Shown here: piece after piece, positions 49,667-60,844 of the stretch | How positions within the stretch are numbered: position 1 is the stretch's first letter | Layout of the letters: each line of letters starts with the position of its first letter | Source: Clostridia bacterium | GTDB taxonomy: Bacteria > Bacillota > Clostridia > Oscillospirales > Acutalibacteraceae | NCBI GenBank assembly: GCA_017397845.1 | Contig: JAFQHU010000018.1 | Span: 1-64,000, forward strand | DNA length: 64,000 nucleotides | Reading direction: 5' to 3' | The notes under the pieces: model-generated | Database searches by the model: none | What the model was told of the DNA's origin: nothing | The model's input: only the letters and a program-made list of their open reading frames with translations | Program-made: the position numbers and the translations under genes

Positions 49667-50044
49667 TTATTTTACCACAGCTACAGCCTCAACCTCTACG
49701 AGACCGCCCTTGGGAAGAGTTTTTACAGCCACACAGCTTCTTGCGGGAGCATTTTTGATATACTTTGAGTATACTGCATTGAATGCGGCAAAATCGGCCA
49801 TATCGGCAAGGAAACAGGTGGTCTTTACGATGTTGTCAAAGGAGGTGCCTGCCTCAGCTAAAATAGCGCCTAAATTCTGCAGTGCCTGTTCAGCCTGTGC
49901 GGTGATATCCTTACCCTCGATTTCACCGTTTGCGGGATTCATACCGAGCTGACCCGATGTATAAAGCATATCACCGCAAAGAATAGCCTGTGAATAAGGG
50001 CCGATAGCGGCAGGTGCCTTGTCTGTTGAAATTTTCTTAATCAT
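49667..50044 (-). CDS. ridA: RidA-family enamine/imine deaminase
   Basis: 125 residues. APAAIGPYSQAI, LYTSGQLGMNP, the catalytic-site NIVKTTCFLADM and ARSCVAVKTLPKGGLVEVEAVA are diagnostic. RidA hydrolyses reactive 2-aminoacrylate and related imines that otherwise damage PLP enzymes of branched-chain and other amino-acid synthesis. Its place after ilvD fits that protective role. RBS AAGGAGATA. Confidence 0.93.
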   Translation of the reverse strand: MIKKISTDKAPAAIGPYSQAILCGDMLYTSGQLGMNPANGEIEGKDITAQAEQALQNLGAILAEAGTSFDNIVKTTCFLADMADFAAFNAVYSKYIKNAPARSCVAVKTLPKGGLVEVEAVAVVK

Positions 50045-50068
50045 AATTATATCTCCTTTTTAAAAGTA

Positions 50069-51247
50069 TTATCTTAAATTCTTTATAAACTGCTCTGCCA
50101 CTCTCGGCGAACGGCTTCCTTTAGCAAGTGCGAAAGCTTCTGCCTTGATGTCGAGCTCCTTTTCGTCCATCTTTACGCCCTTTCTCTGTGCCAGAGCGTG
50201 AACGATATCGAGATAAAGTATCTTGTTAGGCTTTTGGAAATATACCGTAAGACCGAAGCGGTCGGAAAGAGAAAGGAGCTCCTGTACCGTGTCATTCCGG
50301 TGAATATCGTCTCCGCCTCTTTCTGAAAAGCTTTCCTTGACGATGTGTCTGCGGTTGCTTGTAGCATAAATGAGGGCATTTTTAGCCTTGGCTGAAGCGG
50401 AGCCCTCCAATGCCGCCTTAAGCATAGAGAAACAGTCGTCGTTTTTATTAAAGGAAAGGTCGTCGATAAAAATAATGAACTTCAGCGGATTGTCGGCAAT
50501 TTTACCCATTATATGCGAAAGGGAAAAAAGCTGATCTTTCCTTAATTCGATAAGCCTTAAGCCATAAGAATAATAATGGTTTACCAAAGCCTTTACCGTA
50601 GAAGATTTACCCGTACCTGCATCACCGCAAAGAAGCACATTAACAGCGTCTCTGCCCTCTAAGAGAGCCACGGTATTTTCCTCGACGGTCTCCCTTTCCT
50701 TTTCGTAGCCTACGAAAGAATCAAGAGAAATTTCATCGGCCGAATCCACGGGAACTATCTGTCCGTCTTCGACCTTAAACATAGCCTTAGAGGCAAAAAT
50801 TCCGTAGCCTAAGGTGTCAACCTTTTCGGCTCTTTCCTTATATAAAGCGGTGAAATCCGTCTTTTCATTTTCAAAAAACGGAATATATCCTTCATAACCC
50901 TCACCCTCAAAAAGCATTTCAGGAGTAATCTCACTTAAAAGGGTAAAAAGGGAAAGCTCCTCATTAAGATTCTTTTCCACGGAAGAAGGGACATCTTTTT
51001 TCTTCGCTTTAGAAACTATAAAGATATTTTCATCCTCACAAACAACCTTTTTCAGAAAGCCGGAAAAGGAATTACCGTAAGGAGAGAGCGAATATACGAA
51101 TTCACCGTAAAGGTTGAGCTTTTCCCGTAAATTCCCCTCACATGAAAGAAAGCGAAGAAAGGCCGACATTTCCTTTGTACTGAGAATATTTCTGAAAACA
51201 GTGAGAGATGAAAGTCTCAAATTCACAGAGTTTAACTTGGTATTCAT
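50069..51247 (-). CDS. DUF815 AAA-type ATP-binding protein
   Basis: 392 residues. The C-terminal ATPase carries Walker A LLCGDAGTGKSS and Walker B KFIIFIDDLSF, followed by YATSNRRHIVKESF and the family C-terminus ARSFAxxKGSRSPRVAEQFI-type region. The N-terminal 170 residues are variable. The function of DUF815 is unknown. It lies 12 bases after ilvD and 24 before ridA. Confidence 0.88.
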   Translation of the reverse strand: MNTKLNSVNLRLSSLTVFRNILSTKEMSAFLRFLSCEGNLREKLNLYGEFVYSLSPYGNSFSGFLKKVVCEDENIFIVSKAKKKDVPSSVEKNLNEELSLFTLLSEITPEMLFEGEGYEGYIPFFENEKTDFTALYKERAEKVDTLGYGIFASKAMFKVEDGQIVPVDSADEISLDSFVGYEKERETVEENTVALLEGRDAVNVLLCGDAGTGKSSTVKALVNHYYSYGLRLIELRKDQLFSLSHIMGKIADNPLKFIIFIDDLSFNKNDDCFSMLKAALEGSASAKAKNALIYATSNRRHIVKESFSERGGDDIHRNDTVQELLSLSDRFGLTVYFQKPNKILYLDIVHALAQRKGVKMDEKELDIKAEAFALAKGSRSPRVAEQFIKNLR

Positions 51248-51259
51248 ATAAGCCCTCTT

Positions 51260-52924
51260 TTAAAATTCATTGATGATTGCGCCCTTGTCGGCTGATTTAG
51301 CCATTTTCGCATAACGTCTGAGATAACCTCTGATTTCTGTTTTTTCCTTAAGCACAGTGGTTTCTTTTCTCTTTGCGATTTCTTCATCGGAAACGAGAAG
51401 CTCGATTTTATATTCGGGAATATTGATTGAGATAATATCTCCGTCCTGTACATAAGCAATAAGACCGCCTCTCACCGCCTCAGGTGAAATATGACCGATG
51501 GAGGCACCTCTTGTGGCACCGGAAAATCTGCCGTCGGTGATAAGAGCAACCTCTTTATCCAAACCCATACCGGCAATAGCGGAAGTGGGTGAAAGCATCT
51601 CTCTCATACCGGGTCCGCCTGCGGGGCCTTCATAACGGATGACAACCACGTCGCCGCTGACGATTTTACCACCGTAAATGGCGGCAATGCACTCTTCTTC
51701 ACTGTCAAAAACCTTGGCGGGGCCTTTGTGCACGAGCATTTCGGGAGCCACAGCACTTCTTTTTACCACACATCCGTCGGGGGCAAGATTACCTCTGAGC
51801 ACGGCAATACCGCCTGTTTTCGAAAAGGCCGTTTCGGCTGTACGTACCACAGCTTCGTCTCTGTTTACTACCCCCTCAAGGTTTTCCTTGAGAGTTTTAC
51901 CCGTGCAGGTCATAACGGATGTATCGATAAGTCCGAGCTTTTCAAGCTCCTTAAGCACCGCATAAACACCGCCTGCTTCGTTCAGGTCCTCCATATAGGT
52001 GTTACCTGCGGGAGCAAGATGACAAAGATTAGGTGTCTTTTCGCTTACCTCGTTTGCCATATCGAGATTGAATTCTATCCCCAACTCATTTGCAATAGCG
52101 GGGAGATGAAGCATACTGTTTGTACTGCAACCGATAGCCATATCGGCGACAATTGCATTTCTGATAGCCGCGGGAGTCATAATATCACGGGGCTTTATGT
52201 CACGTTTTACGAGCTCCATAATCTGCATACCCGCATGCTTTGCAAGCTCGGTTCTCTGTGAATAAACAGCAGGAATGGTGCCGTTACCTCTGAGTCCCAT
52301 ACCCAACACCTCTGTAAGGCAGTTCATGGAATTAGCCGTATACATGCCCGAACACGAACCGCAGGTGGGACAGGCATTCTCTTCCCATTTGGTAAGCTCT
52401 TCATCGTCTATTTTACCCGCAGTGTAAGCACCTACTGCCTCAAACATACTTGAAAGACTTGTCTTTTTGCCGTGCATTCTGCCCGCAAGCATAGGGCCGC
52501 CGGAAACGAATACCGTGGGAATGTTGAGTCTTGCCGCAGCCATAAGAAGACCGGGTACGTTTTTATCGCAGTTGGGTATCATAACAAGACCGTCAAAGCC
52601 GTGTGCGAGAACCATAGCCTCGGTGGAGTCGGCAATAAGGTCACGGGTAACCAGAGAGTACTTCATACCTCTGTGACCCATAGCAATACCGTCACATACA
52701 GTGATAGCGGGGAAAACGATAGGTGTACCGCCCGCCATAGCTACTCCAAGCTTTACAGCCTGTGCAATTTTATCGAGATGAATGTGACCGGGTACTATTT
52801 CATTAAAGGAAGAAACTATGCCGATAAGCGGTCTGTCCATTTCCTCCTTAGTCATACCGAGAGCATGGTAAAGCGAACGGTGAGGTGCATTCTGAAAGCC
52901 GTCTACGATTGTATCTTTAATCAT
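51260..52924 (-). CDS. ilvD: Dihydroxy-acid dehydratase
   Basis: 554 residues. It converts 2,3-dihydroxy-isovalerate/methylvalerate to the 2-keto acids, the third step of valine and isoleucine synthesis. The Fe-S ligands are in [10 protein letters not shown] and [19 protein letters not shown]. The C-terminal [20 protein letters not shown] binds substrate. The ATG at 52924 follows GGAAAGGA; an 11-codon extension upstream lacks a site and runs into the hairpin at 52943. It leads a separate transcription unit from ilvBNC. Confidence 0.95.
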   Translation of the reverse strand: MIKDTIVDGFQNAPHRSLYHALGMTKEEMDRPLIGIVSSFNEIVPGHIHLDKIAQAVKLGVAMAGGTPIVFPAITVCDGIAMGHRGMKYSLVTRDLIADSTEAMVLAHGFDGLVMIPNCDKNVPGLLMAAARLNIPTVFVSGGPMLAGRMHGKKTSLSSMFEAVGAYTAGKIDDEELTKWEENACPTCGSCSGMYTANSMNCLTEVLGMGLRGNGTIPAVYSQRTELAKHAGMQIMELVKRDIKPRDIMTPAAIRNAIVADMAIGCSTNSMLHLPAIANELGIEFNLDMANEVSEKTPNLCHLAPAGNTYMEDLNEAGGVYAVLKELEKLGLIDTSVMTCTGKTLKENLEGVVNRDEAVVRTAETAFSKTGGIAVLRGNLAPDGCVVKRSAVAPEMLVHKGPAKVFDSEEECIAAIYGGKIVSGDVVVIRYEGPAGGPGMREMLSPTSAIAGMGLDKEVALITDGRFSGATRGASIGHISPEAVRGGLIAYVQDGDIISINIPEYKIELLVSDEEIAKRKETTVLKEKTEIRGYLRRYAKMAKSADKGAIINEF

Positions 52925-52942
52925 AATAGCAATCCTTTCCGA

Positions 52943-52974
52943 AAAAGGGCTCTGCACATCTGCATAGCCCTTTT
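52943..52974 (-). terminator. Hairpin between ilvC and ilvD (terminator or attenuator)
   Basis: AAAAGGGCT / AGCCCTTTT with inner GCA/TGC pairing and a T-rich end on the minus strand, directly before the ilvD ribosome binding site. It could end ilvBNC transcripts or attenuate ilvD. Confidence 0.55.
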
Positions 52975-53104
52975 AAAGTTACTGATAAATATAATACGTA
53001 CTGAATAAAGGTTGGATTTTGCGTGCAGTTCGTTTTTTTCACAGCGACGGCATACACCCGTATTCCGAGCAAGAAAGAAGCGAAATGTGCGTGAAAGCCG
53101 ACCT

Positions 53105-54151
<1,047 letters not shown>

Positions 54152-54166
54152 TTATTTAATTTAAAA

Positions 54167-54667
54167 TTATTCCACTGTAAGTAATGTGCCTTTGCCTCTT
54201 TCGATGGCAACGATGCCCGTACGGCACATTTCGAGAATGCCCATAGGCTTCATGAGCTCAATGAATGAGTCAATCTTAACAGGCTCACCCGTTATCTCCA
54301 CACTCATAACATCCGCCGCATAGTCGATAATCTTTCCGCGGTAAACCTCTGCCGCCGCCATAATTTCAGGCCGTATTTCCGGCGAATTTCTGACTTTGAT
54401 TAAAAGAAGCTCCCTACTTATGGTGTTTCCCGCCTCAAGCACCTGAACCTTTTTTACGTTAAAAAGCTTACGCAGCTGACTTACGAACTGATCTCTGGTG
54501 TTTTCGTCACCGGTTATGGTGATGGTGATTCGGGAATAGTTGCTGTCTTCGATTTCACCGACGGTAAGAGCATCAATATTGAAGCCTCTGCGCGTGAACA
54601 TCGATGAAACACGGGTGAGTACACCGGGTTTGTTTTCTACGAGAGCCGCTATAACATATTTGTTCAT
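54167..54667 (-). CDS. ilvN: Acetolactate synthase small (regulatory) subunit
   Basis: 166 residues. The N-terminal ACT domain is [28 protein letters not shown], with a C-terminal ALS_ss domain containing [19 protein letters not shown]. It activates the large subunit and confers valine feedback control. It overlaps ilvB by 4 bases, so translation is coupled. Confidence 0.95.
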   Translation of the reverse strand: MNKYVIAALVENKPGVLTRVSSMFTRRGFNIDALTVGEIEDSNYSRITITITGDENTRDQFVSQLRKLFNVKKVQVLEAGNTISRELLLIKVRNSPEIRPEIMAAAEVYRGKIIDYAADVMSVEITGEPVKIDSFIELMKPMGILEMCRTGIVAIERGKGTLLTVE

Positions 54668-56352
54668 CTTTTTTCCTCCACATTGACTATGATGTCATCT
54701 ATTGAGCCTCCGGGTGGAAGCATCGGAAGAACGAACTCGTCCATATTTATCTTTGTATCGATAACTGTAACACCGCTATTTTTCATAGCCTCGGAAAAAT
54801 GCTTTTCAAATTCTTCTTTGGTCTGTGCGCTTCTGCCCTTTGCACCGAAAGCTTCAGCTAACTTTACAAAGTCCGTTTTTCTGCCAAGAAGAGTATGAGA
54901 ATATCGTTTACCGAAAAATAATGTCTGCCATTGACGGACCATACCCAAAACACCGTTATTTAAAAGAACTATAACAACCGGAAGATTATAGGTAACGGCA
55001 GTGGCAAGCTCATTGAGATTCATACCGAAGGAGCCGTCACCCGTAACTAAAACGGTGGCTTCCTTTTTTGCCACAGCGGCTCCGATTGCGGCTCCGAGAC
55101 CGTAACCCATGGTACCGAGCCCGCCGCTGGAAACAAAGGTGCGGTTGCTTGTAAAATCAGCATACTGTGCGGTCCACATCTGATGCTGTCCTACATCAGT
55201 GGCAATAACCGTTGTCTTATTCTTATATCTGTTTATAACATCAAAAATCTTCTTCGGAGTGAGATCACCTGCAGATGTCTTTTCTGTATTCTCATCGTTG
55301 ATTTTTTCCTGTTTTTTGAGGAAATCTATTTTTTCTTTCCATAAGGGAAGCTTTTTCTTTTCGCAAAGCTCCGTGATTCGCTTAAGACTGTCCTTTATAT
55401 CGCCGTGGACACCGACATCAGCATTAACGTTTTTATTGATTTCAGATCTGTCGGCTTCGATGTGAATAATCTTTGTGTTCTTTGCGAACTTTTGCGTATT
55501 ACCTGTAGCTCTGTCACTGAAACGGACACCTATACCGATAATCAGATCGGCCTCCTTCTGCCCCATAGAGGACGCATAATGACCGTGCATACCCTGCATG
55601 CCTAAAAATCTTTCATGAGAAGACGGAATGAGAGAAAGGCCCATAAAGGTCGCACCGATATATCCGTCAATTTTTTCGGCAAAGTCAAGTATCTCCTTTG
55701 CCATATTCTGTCCCATGGCACCGCCGCCGATATATATATAAGGTCTTTCGCTTTCGGCGATAAGCTCCGCAGCCAGCTCTATATATTTATCCTTGGCTTT
55801 TTTCATTTCAAAGGGAGAAACAGCCTCCTCCCTTTCATAATCAGCCAAAGCCAACTGGACATCCTTCGGAATATCAACAAGCACCGGACCCGGTCTGCCT
55901 GATTTGGCAATTTTAAAGGCTTCACGGATAGTGTCTGCCAACTCATTTACATCGCTTACAAAATAATTATGTTTGGTTATGGGAAGGGTTACGCCTGTAA
56001 TGTCGATTTCCTGAAAGCTGTCTCTGCCGATAAGCGAAGTGGGAACGTTTCCCGTAATGGCAACCATAGGCACCGAATCAAGCATAGCTGTGGCAATACC
56101 CGTTACAAGATTCGTGGCACCGGGACCGGAAGTAGCAATAACCACACCGACCTTACCCGTAGCTCTCGAATATCCGTCTGCTGCATGTGCAGCCCCCTGT
56201 TCATGAGCGGTAAGAATATGGTTGATTCTGTCTCCCGATCGATAAAGAGCATCATATATATTCAAAACCTGACCGCCCGGATAACCGAAAACATCGGTTA
56301 CGCCTTGCTCTATAAGGGTTTCTATTACAATTTGTGAGCCTGTCAGTTTCAT
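54664..56352 (-). CDS. ilvB: Acetolactate synthase large (catalytic) subunit
   Basis: 562 residues. Three ThDP-enzyme domains are visible: the catalytic Glu in [18 protein letters not shown], a central FAD-binding region, and the C-terminal ThDP/Mg motif [18 protein letters not shown] ending in [11 protein letters not shown]. It condenses pyruvate with pyruvate or 2-ketobutyrate, the first step in valine and isoleucine synthesis. RBS AGGAGT. The promoter at 56390-56419 leaves only about 30 bases of leader, so there is no T-box or attenuator in front of it. Confidence 0.95.
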   Translation of the reverse strand: MKLTGSQIVIETLIEQGVTDVFGYPGGQVLNIYDALYRSGDRINHILTAHEQGAAHAADGYSRATGKVGVVIATSGPGATNLVTGIATAMLDSVPMVAITGNVPTSLIGRDSFQEIDITGVTLPITKHNYFVSDVNELADTIREAFKIAKSGRPGPVLVDIPKDVQLALADYEREEAVSPFEMKKAKDKYIELAAELIAESERPYIYIGGGAMGQNMAKEILDFAEKIDGYIGATFMGLSLIPSSHERFLGMQGMHGHYASSMGQKEADLIIGIGVRFSDRATGNTQKFAKNTKIIHIEADRSEINKNVNADVGVHGDIKDSLKRITELCEKKKLPLWKEKIDFLKKQEKINDENTEKTSAGDLTPKKIFDVINRYKNKTTVIATDVGQHQMWTAQYADFTSNRTFVSSGGLGTMGYGLGAAIGAAVAKKEATVLVTGDGSFGMNLNELATAVTYNLPVVIVLLNNGVLGMVRQWQTLFFGKRYSHTLLGRKTDFVKLAEAFGAKGRSAQTKEEFEKHFSEAMKNSGVTVIDTKINMDEFVLPMLPPGGSIDDIIVNVEEKR

Positions 56353-56389
56353 TTTTTATAACTCCTATTGCTTTAAACTACTAAATTAT

Positions 56390-56419
56390 ATTATAACACA
56401 ATGAAAACTTTCTTGTCAA
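56390..56419 (-). promoter_or_regulatory. Promoter of ilvBNC
   Basis: Minus-strand consensus -35 TTGACA (56414-56419), 18-bp spacer, consensus -10 TATAAT (56390-56395). The spacer holds a GAAA/TTTC dyad that a regulator might use. Confidence 0.75.
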
Positions 56420-56446
56420 TGTAAATACACCATAATTATAAAGGTT

Positions 56447-57112
56447 TTATTTACTGTTTCCCGTCATTTTTTCCTGCTTTACTTTGTGGTCGATAATGTG
56501 GCGGGAGGCAAGCTGTCTGTGAATATCCTCAACGGTGATACCCATTTCAGCCATAAGCACCATCACATGGTAGGCAAGGTCAGCAATTTCGTAAACTGTT
56601 TCAGCCTTATCACCTGCTTTGGCGGCGATGATAACCTCAGTGCTTTCTTCTCCAACCTTTTTCAAAATTTTATCAAGTCCGGACTCAAAAAGATAAGTGG
56701 TATAAGATTTTTCGGGAAGAGTTTCCTTTCTTTCCTCAAGAAGGTCATAAAGAACCTGCAGAGAGTATTCCCGGAGCTTTTCGCTCTGATAAACCTTATT
56801 GGTAAAGCAGGAATCCGTACCCTTATGGCAAGCAGGGCCGTCCTTTTCCACTACTACCGTCAGGGCATCATAATCGCAGTCGGCTGTAATCGAGACGATA
56901 TGCTGATAATTACCGCTTGTTTCCCCTTTAAGCCAAAGCTGCTGACGCGAACGGGAGAAAAAACAGGTCAGTCCTTTTTTCAGAGATATTTCCAAACTTT
57001 CTCTGTTCATATAAGCCACGGTAAGAACCTTTTTTGTAATACTGTCCACTACCACGGCAGGGATAAGTCCCTTTTCATCAAATTTAAGTTTATTTATATC
57101 AAATTCAATCAT
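56447..57112 (-). CDS. hisIE: Bifunctional phosphoribosyl-AMP cyclohydrolase / phosphoribosyl-ATP pyrophosphatase
   Basis: 221 residues. The HisI half (1-115) has zinc ligands in ADCDYDA, PACHKGTDSCF and the FFSRSRQQLWLKGETSGN core. The HisE half has EERKETLPEKSYTTYLFESGLDKILKKVGEESTEVIIAAK. It does steps 2 and 3 of histidine synthesis in one chain. It is the last gene of the his operon, 3 bases after hisF, RBS GAGG. Confidence 0.95.
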   Translation of the reverse strand: MIEFDINKLKFDEKGLIPAVVVDSITKKVLTVAYMNRESLEISLKKGLTCFFSRSRQQLWLKGETSGNYQHIVSITADCDYDALTVVVEKDGPACHKGTDSCFTNKVYQSEKLREYSLQVLYDLLEERKETLPEKSYTTYLFESGLDKILKKVGEESTEVIIAAKAGDKAETVYEIADLAYHVMVLMAEMGITVEDIHRQLASRHIIDHKVKQEKMTGNSK

Positions 57113-57115
57113 AAT

Positions 57116-57871
57116 TTACCTCACATTAATGTCATTTTCTTTCATCAGCTTTTTAAGGTCAGGTATAAGCACCTCTGAAAAATGAAAAATTGATGCTGCA
57201 AGACCGGCATCCATATCGGGGATTTCTTTGAAAAGGGTCACGAAATCCTCTGCCGAGCCTGCACCGCCCGAAGCGATTACAGGAACATTTACGGCCTTTC
57301 TTACCGCCTTAAGCATTTCGATATCGAAGCCTTTTTTCACGCCGTCGGTGTCTATGGAATTCACCACTACTTCGCCTGCGCCCATTTCTACACATTTTTT
57401 TATCCAGCCTATAGCCTCTATACCTGTGTCCTCTCTGCCGCCTTTGGCAAAAAGACGGAACTGACCGTCCACTCTTTTGATATCAGCGGAAAGAACGACA
57501 CATTGATTTCCGTAAAGTCTTGCGGCCTGAGAAATAAGATCGGGATTTTTTATGGCTCCCGAATTTACGCTTACCTTGTCCGCACCGCATTTAAGCACAC
57601 GGTCGAAATCCTCGACAGTATTGATGCCTCCGCCCACAGTAAGAGGAATAAATATCTGCGAGGCTACCTCTTTGAGAATATCCGTAAAAAGCTGTCTGCC
57701 CTCATAGGAGGCGGTGATGTCATAAAACACCAGCTCATCGGCACCGCATTCGCTGTAATATTTAGCCAACTCCACGGGAGAAGAAACGTCATTCAAATTT
57801 TTAAAATTAGTACCCTTTACGACTCTGCCGTTTTTAACGTCGAGACAGGGGATGATTCTTTTTGTTATCAT
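57116..57871 (-). CDS. hisF: Imidazole glycerol phosphate synthase, cyclase subunit
   Basis: 251 residues, a (beta/alpha)8 barrel. The start is ITKRIIPCLDVKNGRVVKGTNF with the catalytic Asp at CLD, the second catalytic Asp is in VNSIDTDG, and the phosphate loops are VGGGI and ASGGAGS. It makes IGP and AICAR with ammonia from HisH. It overlaps hisA by 4 bases (ATGA). Confidence 0.96.
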   Translation of the reverse strand: MITKRIIPCLDVKNGRVVKGTNFKNLNDVSSPVELAKYYSECGADELVFYDITASYEGRQLFTDILKEVASQIFIPLTVGGGINTVEDFDRVLKCGADKVSVNSGAIKNPDLISQAARLYGNQCVVLSADIKRVDGQFRLFAKGGREDTGIEAIGWIKKCVEMGAGEVVVNSIDTDGVKKGFDIEMLKAVRKAVNVPVIASGGAGSAEDFVTLFKEIPDMDAGLAASIFHFSEVLIPDLKKLMKENDINVR

Positions 57872-58581
57872 TTCGCCACCTCAATCGCTTTTTCGAGATC
57901 AACGGCTCCTATATAATATGCCTTACCTAAAATGGCACCGTAAAGGTTCATTTCCCTCAAAGCCTCAATATCCTCCAAGGACGAAACACCGCCCGAAGCC
58001 ACGATATCCATGCTGTATTTTTCGGAAAGCTCTTTATAAAGGGCACGGTTTGTGCCTTCCATGGCTCCGTCTTTGGAAATATCGGTGCAGATAACGGTTT
58101 TCACACCGATGGAAGAAAGATAAGAGAAAAACTCATCGGCTGTTTTTTGTGATTTTTCCGTCCAACCTTTGATAGCCACATATCCGTCTTTAAGGTCAAC
58201 TCCTACGGCAATTGAGCTTTTATACTTTGCGGTGACTCTCTCTAAAAATTCGCTGTCCGTTACTGCGGCTGTGCCCAGAATAACTCTCGCAACACCCAAA
58301 TCAAGATATTTTCTGACGGTTTCTTCGTCTCTGATGCCTCCGCCGATTTCTATATCAAGAGAGGTATAGTCGGCGATTTTTCTTACGATATCAATATTAG
58401 GAGTAGTTCCGTTTTTAGCGCCCTCCAAATCAACCAGATGAACAAAGGTCGCCCCCTTTTTTTCAAAATCCCTCGCTATTTCGAGAGGATTATTGCTGTA
58501 AACGGTCATCTGTTCATAATCGCCCTTATAAAGTCTTACAGCTTTTTTATCATAAAGGTCAATTGCGGGTAATATAAGCAT
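57868..58581 (-). CDS. hisA: Phosphoribosyl-formimino-AICAR-phosphate isomerase
   Basis: 237 residues, a (beta/alpha)8 barrel. ILPAIDLYDKKAVRLYKGDY carries the catalytic Asp, VICTDISKDGAMEGTN the second, with IEIGGGIRD and VASGGVSSLEDI phosphate loops. It carries out the Amadori rearrangement, step 4 of histidine synthesis. It is 3 bases after hisH. Confidence 0.95.
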   Translation of the reverse strand: MLILPAIDLYDKKAVRLYKGDYEQMTVYSNNPLEIARDFEKKGATFVHLVDLEGAKNGTTPNIDIVRKIADYTSLDIEIGGGIRDEETVRKYLDLGVARVILGTAAVTDSEFLERVTAKYKSSIAVGVDLKDGYVAIKGWTEKSQKTADEFFSYLSSIGVKTVICTDISKDGAMEGTNRALYKELSEKYSMDIVASGGVSSLEDIEALREMNLYGAILGKAYYIGAVDLEKAIEVAK

Positions 58582-58584
58582 TTT

Positions 58585-59196
58585 TTAACCTCCGAGTTCA
58601 CAGAATCCTTTTAATATATTCAGTCCCGTATGTCCGCTTTTTTCGGGATGGAACTGACAGCCGTAAATATTATCCTTACCTACGGCGGCGGTAAAAACGG
58701 TTCCGTATTCGCATTTGGCTATGGTTTCGTCGGTAACCGCAGCAAAATAAGAATGAACGAAATATACATGATCACCGCTTTTTATGTATTTGAATATAGG
58801 TAATTCCTCTTTAATCTCCAACGCATTCCAGCCGATATGGGGTATTTTCAGAGACGGATCAATTTCACCCTCAAAGGGTATAATATCACCCTTTATAAGA
58901 CCCAAGCCCTCATGGCAGCCGTACTCAAAGCTTCTTTCAAAAAGCATCTGCATACCGAGACATATGCCCATAACAGGCTTTCCCTTTGAGGCCTCCTCTT
59001 TAAGAACGAGGTCAAGACCGGTGCTTTTCAGCTTTTTCACCGCATCCTCAAAGGCTCCGACACCGGGGAGGATTATTTTATCGGCTTTTCTTATTTCGTC
59101 GGCGCTATCGGTAACTTTTACCTGCTGTCCGATGGCACGGAAGGAGGACTCAAGAGAAAAAAGATTACCCACACCGTAATCAATTATCGCAATCAT
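58585..59196 (-). CDS. hisH: Imidazole glycerol phosphate synthase, glutaminase subunit
   Basis: 203 residues, a class I glutamine amidotransferase. IDYGVGNLFSLESSF is followed by the nucleophile Cys in MGICLGMQMLFE, and the His and Glu in GCQFHPEKSG. It supplies ammonia to HisF. Its start shares one base with the hisB stop (TAATG). Confidence 0.96.
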   Translation of the reverse strand: MIAIIDYGVGNLFSLESSFRAIGQQVKVTDSADEIRKADKIILPGVGAFEDAVKKLKSTGLDLVLKEEASKGKPVMGICLGMQMLFERSFEYGCHEGLGLIKGDIIPFEGEIDPSLKIPHIGWNALEIKEELPIFKYIKSGDHVYFVHSYFAAVTDETIAKCEYGTVFTAAVGKDNIYGCQFHPEKSGHTGLNILKGFCELGG

Positions 59197-59783
59197 TAAA
59201 GCACACCCTTTGTGGAAGGAATCATATCCCTGTTATTTTCGTCAATTTTTACTGCTTGCTTCATTGTTCGTGCGAAAGCTTTGAAGGCGCCCTCAATTAT
59301 ATGGTGAGAATTTTCACCGTCAAGCTTTTTTATGTGAAGAGTAATGTCCGCATTTCTCACGAAAGCGAGAAAAAATTCCTTTACAAGCTCTGTATCAAAG
59401 TCGCCAACCCTTTCCGTCGTAATATCCAAAGAATAAGAAAGATGTGCTCTGCCCGATATGTCGGCGGCAACCAAAATAAGACTTTCATCCATAGGCAGAA
59501 TCATACTGCCGTAACGGGTGATACCTCTCATATCGCCCAATGCTTCTCTGAAAGCTTTGCCCAAAACGATACCGATATCCTCGGCTGTGTGATGATAGTC
59601 CACCTCGGTGTCACCTTGGCAATCCACCTTAAGGTCAAAATCCCCGTGTCTCGCAAAAAGGGTAAGCATATGATCCAAAAATCCGCAGCCTGTTTTTATT
59701 TCGCTTTCACCTTTTCCGTCGAGACAAAGGGTGAGCTTTATTTTTGTTTCTGTTGTTTCTCTGTTAAGGATAGCCTCTCTCAT
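59196..59783 (-). CDS. hisB: Imidazoleglycerol-phosphate dehydratase (monofunctional)
   Basis: 195 residues. Mn-binding His/Glu clusters are in CGFLDHMLTLFARHG, VDYHHTAEDIGI and NSHHIIEGAFKAFAR. There is no HAD phosphatase domain, so histidinol phosphate must be dephosphorylated by a separate enzyme, which is not in this window. The ATG at 59783 follows AAAGGAG and overlaps the hisC stop. Confidence 0.95.
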   Translation of the reverse strand: MREAILNRETTETKIKLTLCLDGKGESEIKTGCGFLDHMLTLFARHGDFDLKVDCQGDTEVDYHHTAEDIGIVLGKAFREALGDMRGITRYGSMILPMDESLILVAADISGRAHLSYSLDITTERVGDFDTELVKEFFLAFVRNADITLHIKKLDGENSHHIIEGAFKAFARTMKQAVKIDENNRDMIPSTKGVL

Positions 59784-60844
59784 TTTTCTTCTCCTTTCAG
59801 AATATGTGTGACACATTCAATGAATTTTTCCATCTGCTCTTTTGAGCCGATTGTCACACGGTTATAATCTCTGATTCTTTCCTTTGTGAAATGACGTACC
59901 AAAACACCTCTGTCTTTGAGAGCCTTATAAAGCTCTTCGCCGCCGATTCTGCTGCTTTTCACAAAGATAAAATTAGCCTTTGAGTCGAGTACCGTAAAGC
60001 CAAGCTTTTCAAGCTCTCTGCGTGTGTACTCTCTGTTTTCAATAATCTTTTTGCAGTTGTTTACATAATAGTCGTTTTCCTCCACAGCATATTCCCCCGC
60101 CTTTTGTGTAAGACGGTTTACATTATAGGGATTAGTGGAGTATTTGATAAGATCCAAATCCTCGATAAGAGTCTTGTTGCCTATGGCAAAACCGAGTCTC
60201 GCACCCGCCAGAGAACGGGATTTTGAAAAAGTCTGACATACGAGAACATTATCGTATTTTTTCGTCAAAGGCAAAGCACTTTCACCGCCGAAATCCACAT
60301 AGGCTTCGTCTATAAGCACAACTCTTTCGGGATTTGATGCCGCTATTTTTTCTATGTCACCCATTTCCATTGTCATTCCCGTGGGAGCGTTGGGGTTGGC
60401 GATTACTGCAAATTCCTTCTTTCCGATGTAGTCTGAGGCATCAACGGAAAAATCCTCCCTAAGCGGATACTGTGTATACTTCACGCCGTGAAGGTCACAG
60501 AAAACCGTATAAAAGCCATAGGTTATATCCGGGAAAATTGCACCGTCCTTACCCCAAACCATAAAAGCAAAGTTAAGTATGTCATCTGAGCCGTTGGAGA
60601 GAAAAACATTCTCACTTTTGACTCCGTAAAGGTCGGCGAGCGCCTTTTTCAAAGCCTTACATTCAGGATCGCAATAAAGGCAAAGCTTTTCCTTTTCCCC
60701 TCTGTCAAGCCCCTCGATTACCTTCGGTGAAGGAGGAAAGGGCGACTCATTGGTGTTCAGCTTTATATATTTTTTGTCCTGAGGCTGTTCACCGGGAACA
60801 TACCTTTCCAAAGACGAAAATCTGTCGTTCAAAAACTTACTCAT
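59780..60844 (-). CDS. hisC: Histidinol-phosphate aminotransferase
   Basis: 354 residues, a PLP fold-type I enzyme. Features are LNTNESPFPPSP, FLSNGSDDILNFAF, NPNAPTGMTM, DEAYVDFGG and the PLP lysine in CQTFSKSRSLAGARLGF. It makes histidinol phosphate, step 7. It overlaps hisD by 8 bases and hisB by 4. Confidence 0.95.
   Translation of the reverse strand: MSKFLNDRFSSLERYVPGEQPQDKKYIKLNTNESPFPPSPKVIEGLDRGEKEKLCLYCDPECKALKKALADLYGVKSENVFLSNGSDDILNFAFMVWGKDGAIFPDITYGFYTVFCDLHGVKYTQYPLREDFSVDASDYIGKKEFAVIANPNAPTGMTMEMGDIEKIAASNPERVVLIDEAYVDFGGESALPLTKKYDNVLVCQTFSKSRSLAGARLGFAIGNKTLIEDLDLIKYSTNPYNVNRLTQKAGEYAVEENDYYVNNCKKIIENREYTRRELEKLGFTVLDSKANFIFVKSSRIGGEELYKALKDRGVLVRHFTKERIRDYNRVTIGSKEQMEKFIECVTHILKGEEK

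Noticed and set aside
51728..53008. Long plus-strand open frames opposite ilvD
   Set aside because: Antisense shadows of a fully recognisable ilvD with no RBS or family likeness.
56353..56446. T-box or leader-peptide attenuator before ilvB
   Set aside because: The predicted start site leaves only about 30 bases of leader, too short for a T-box.
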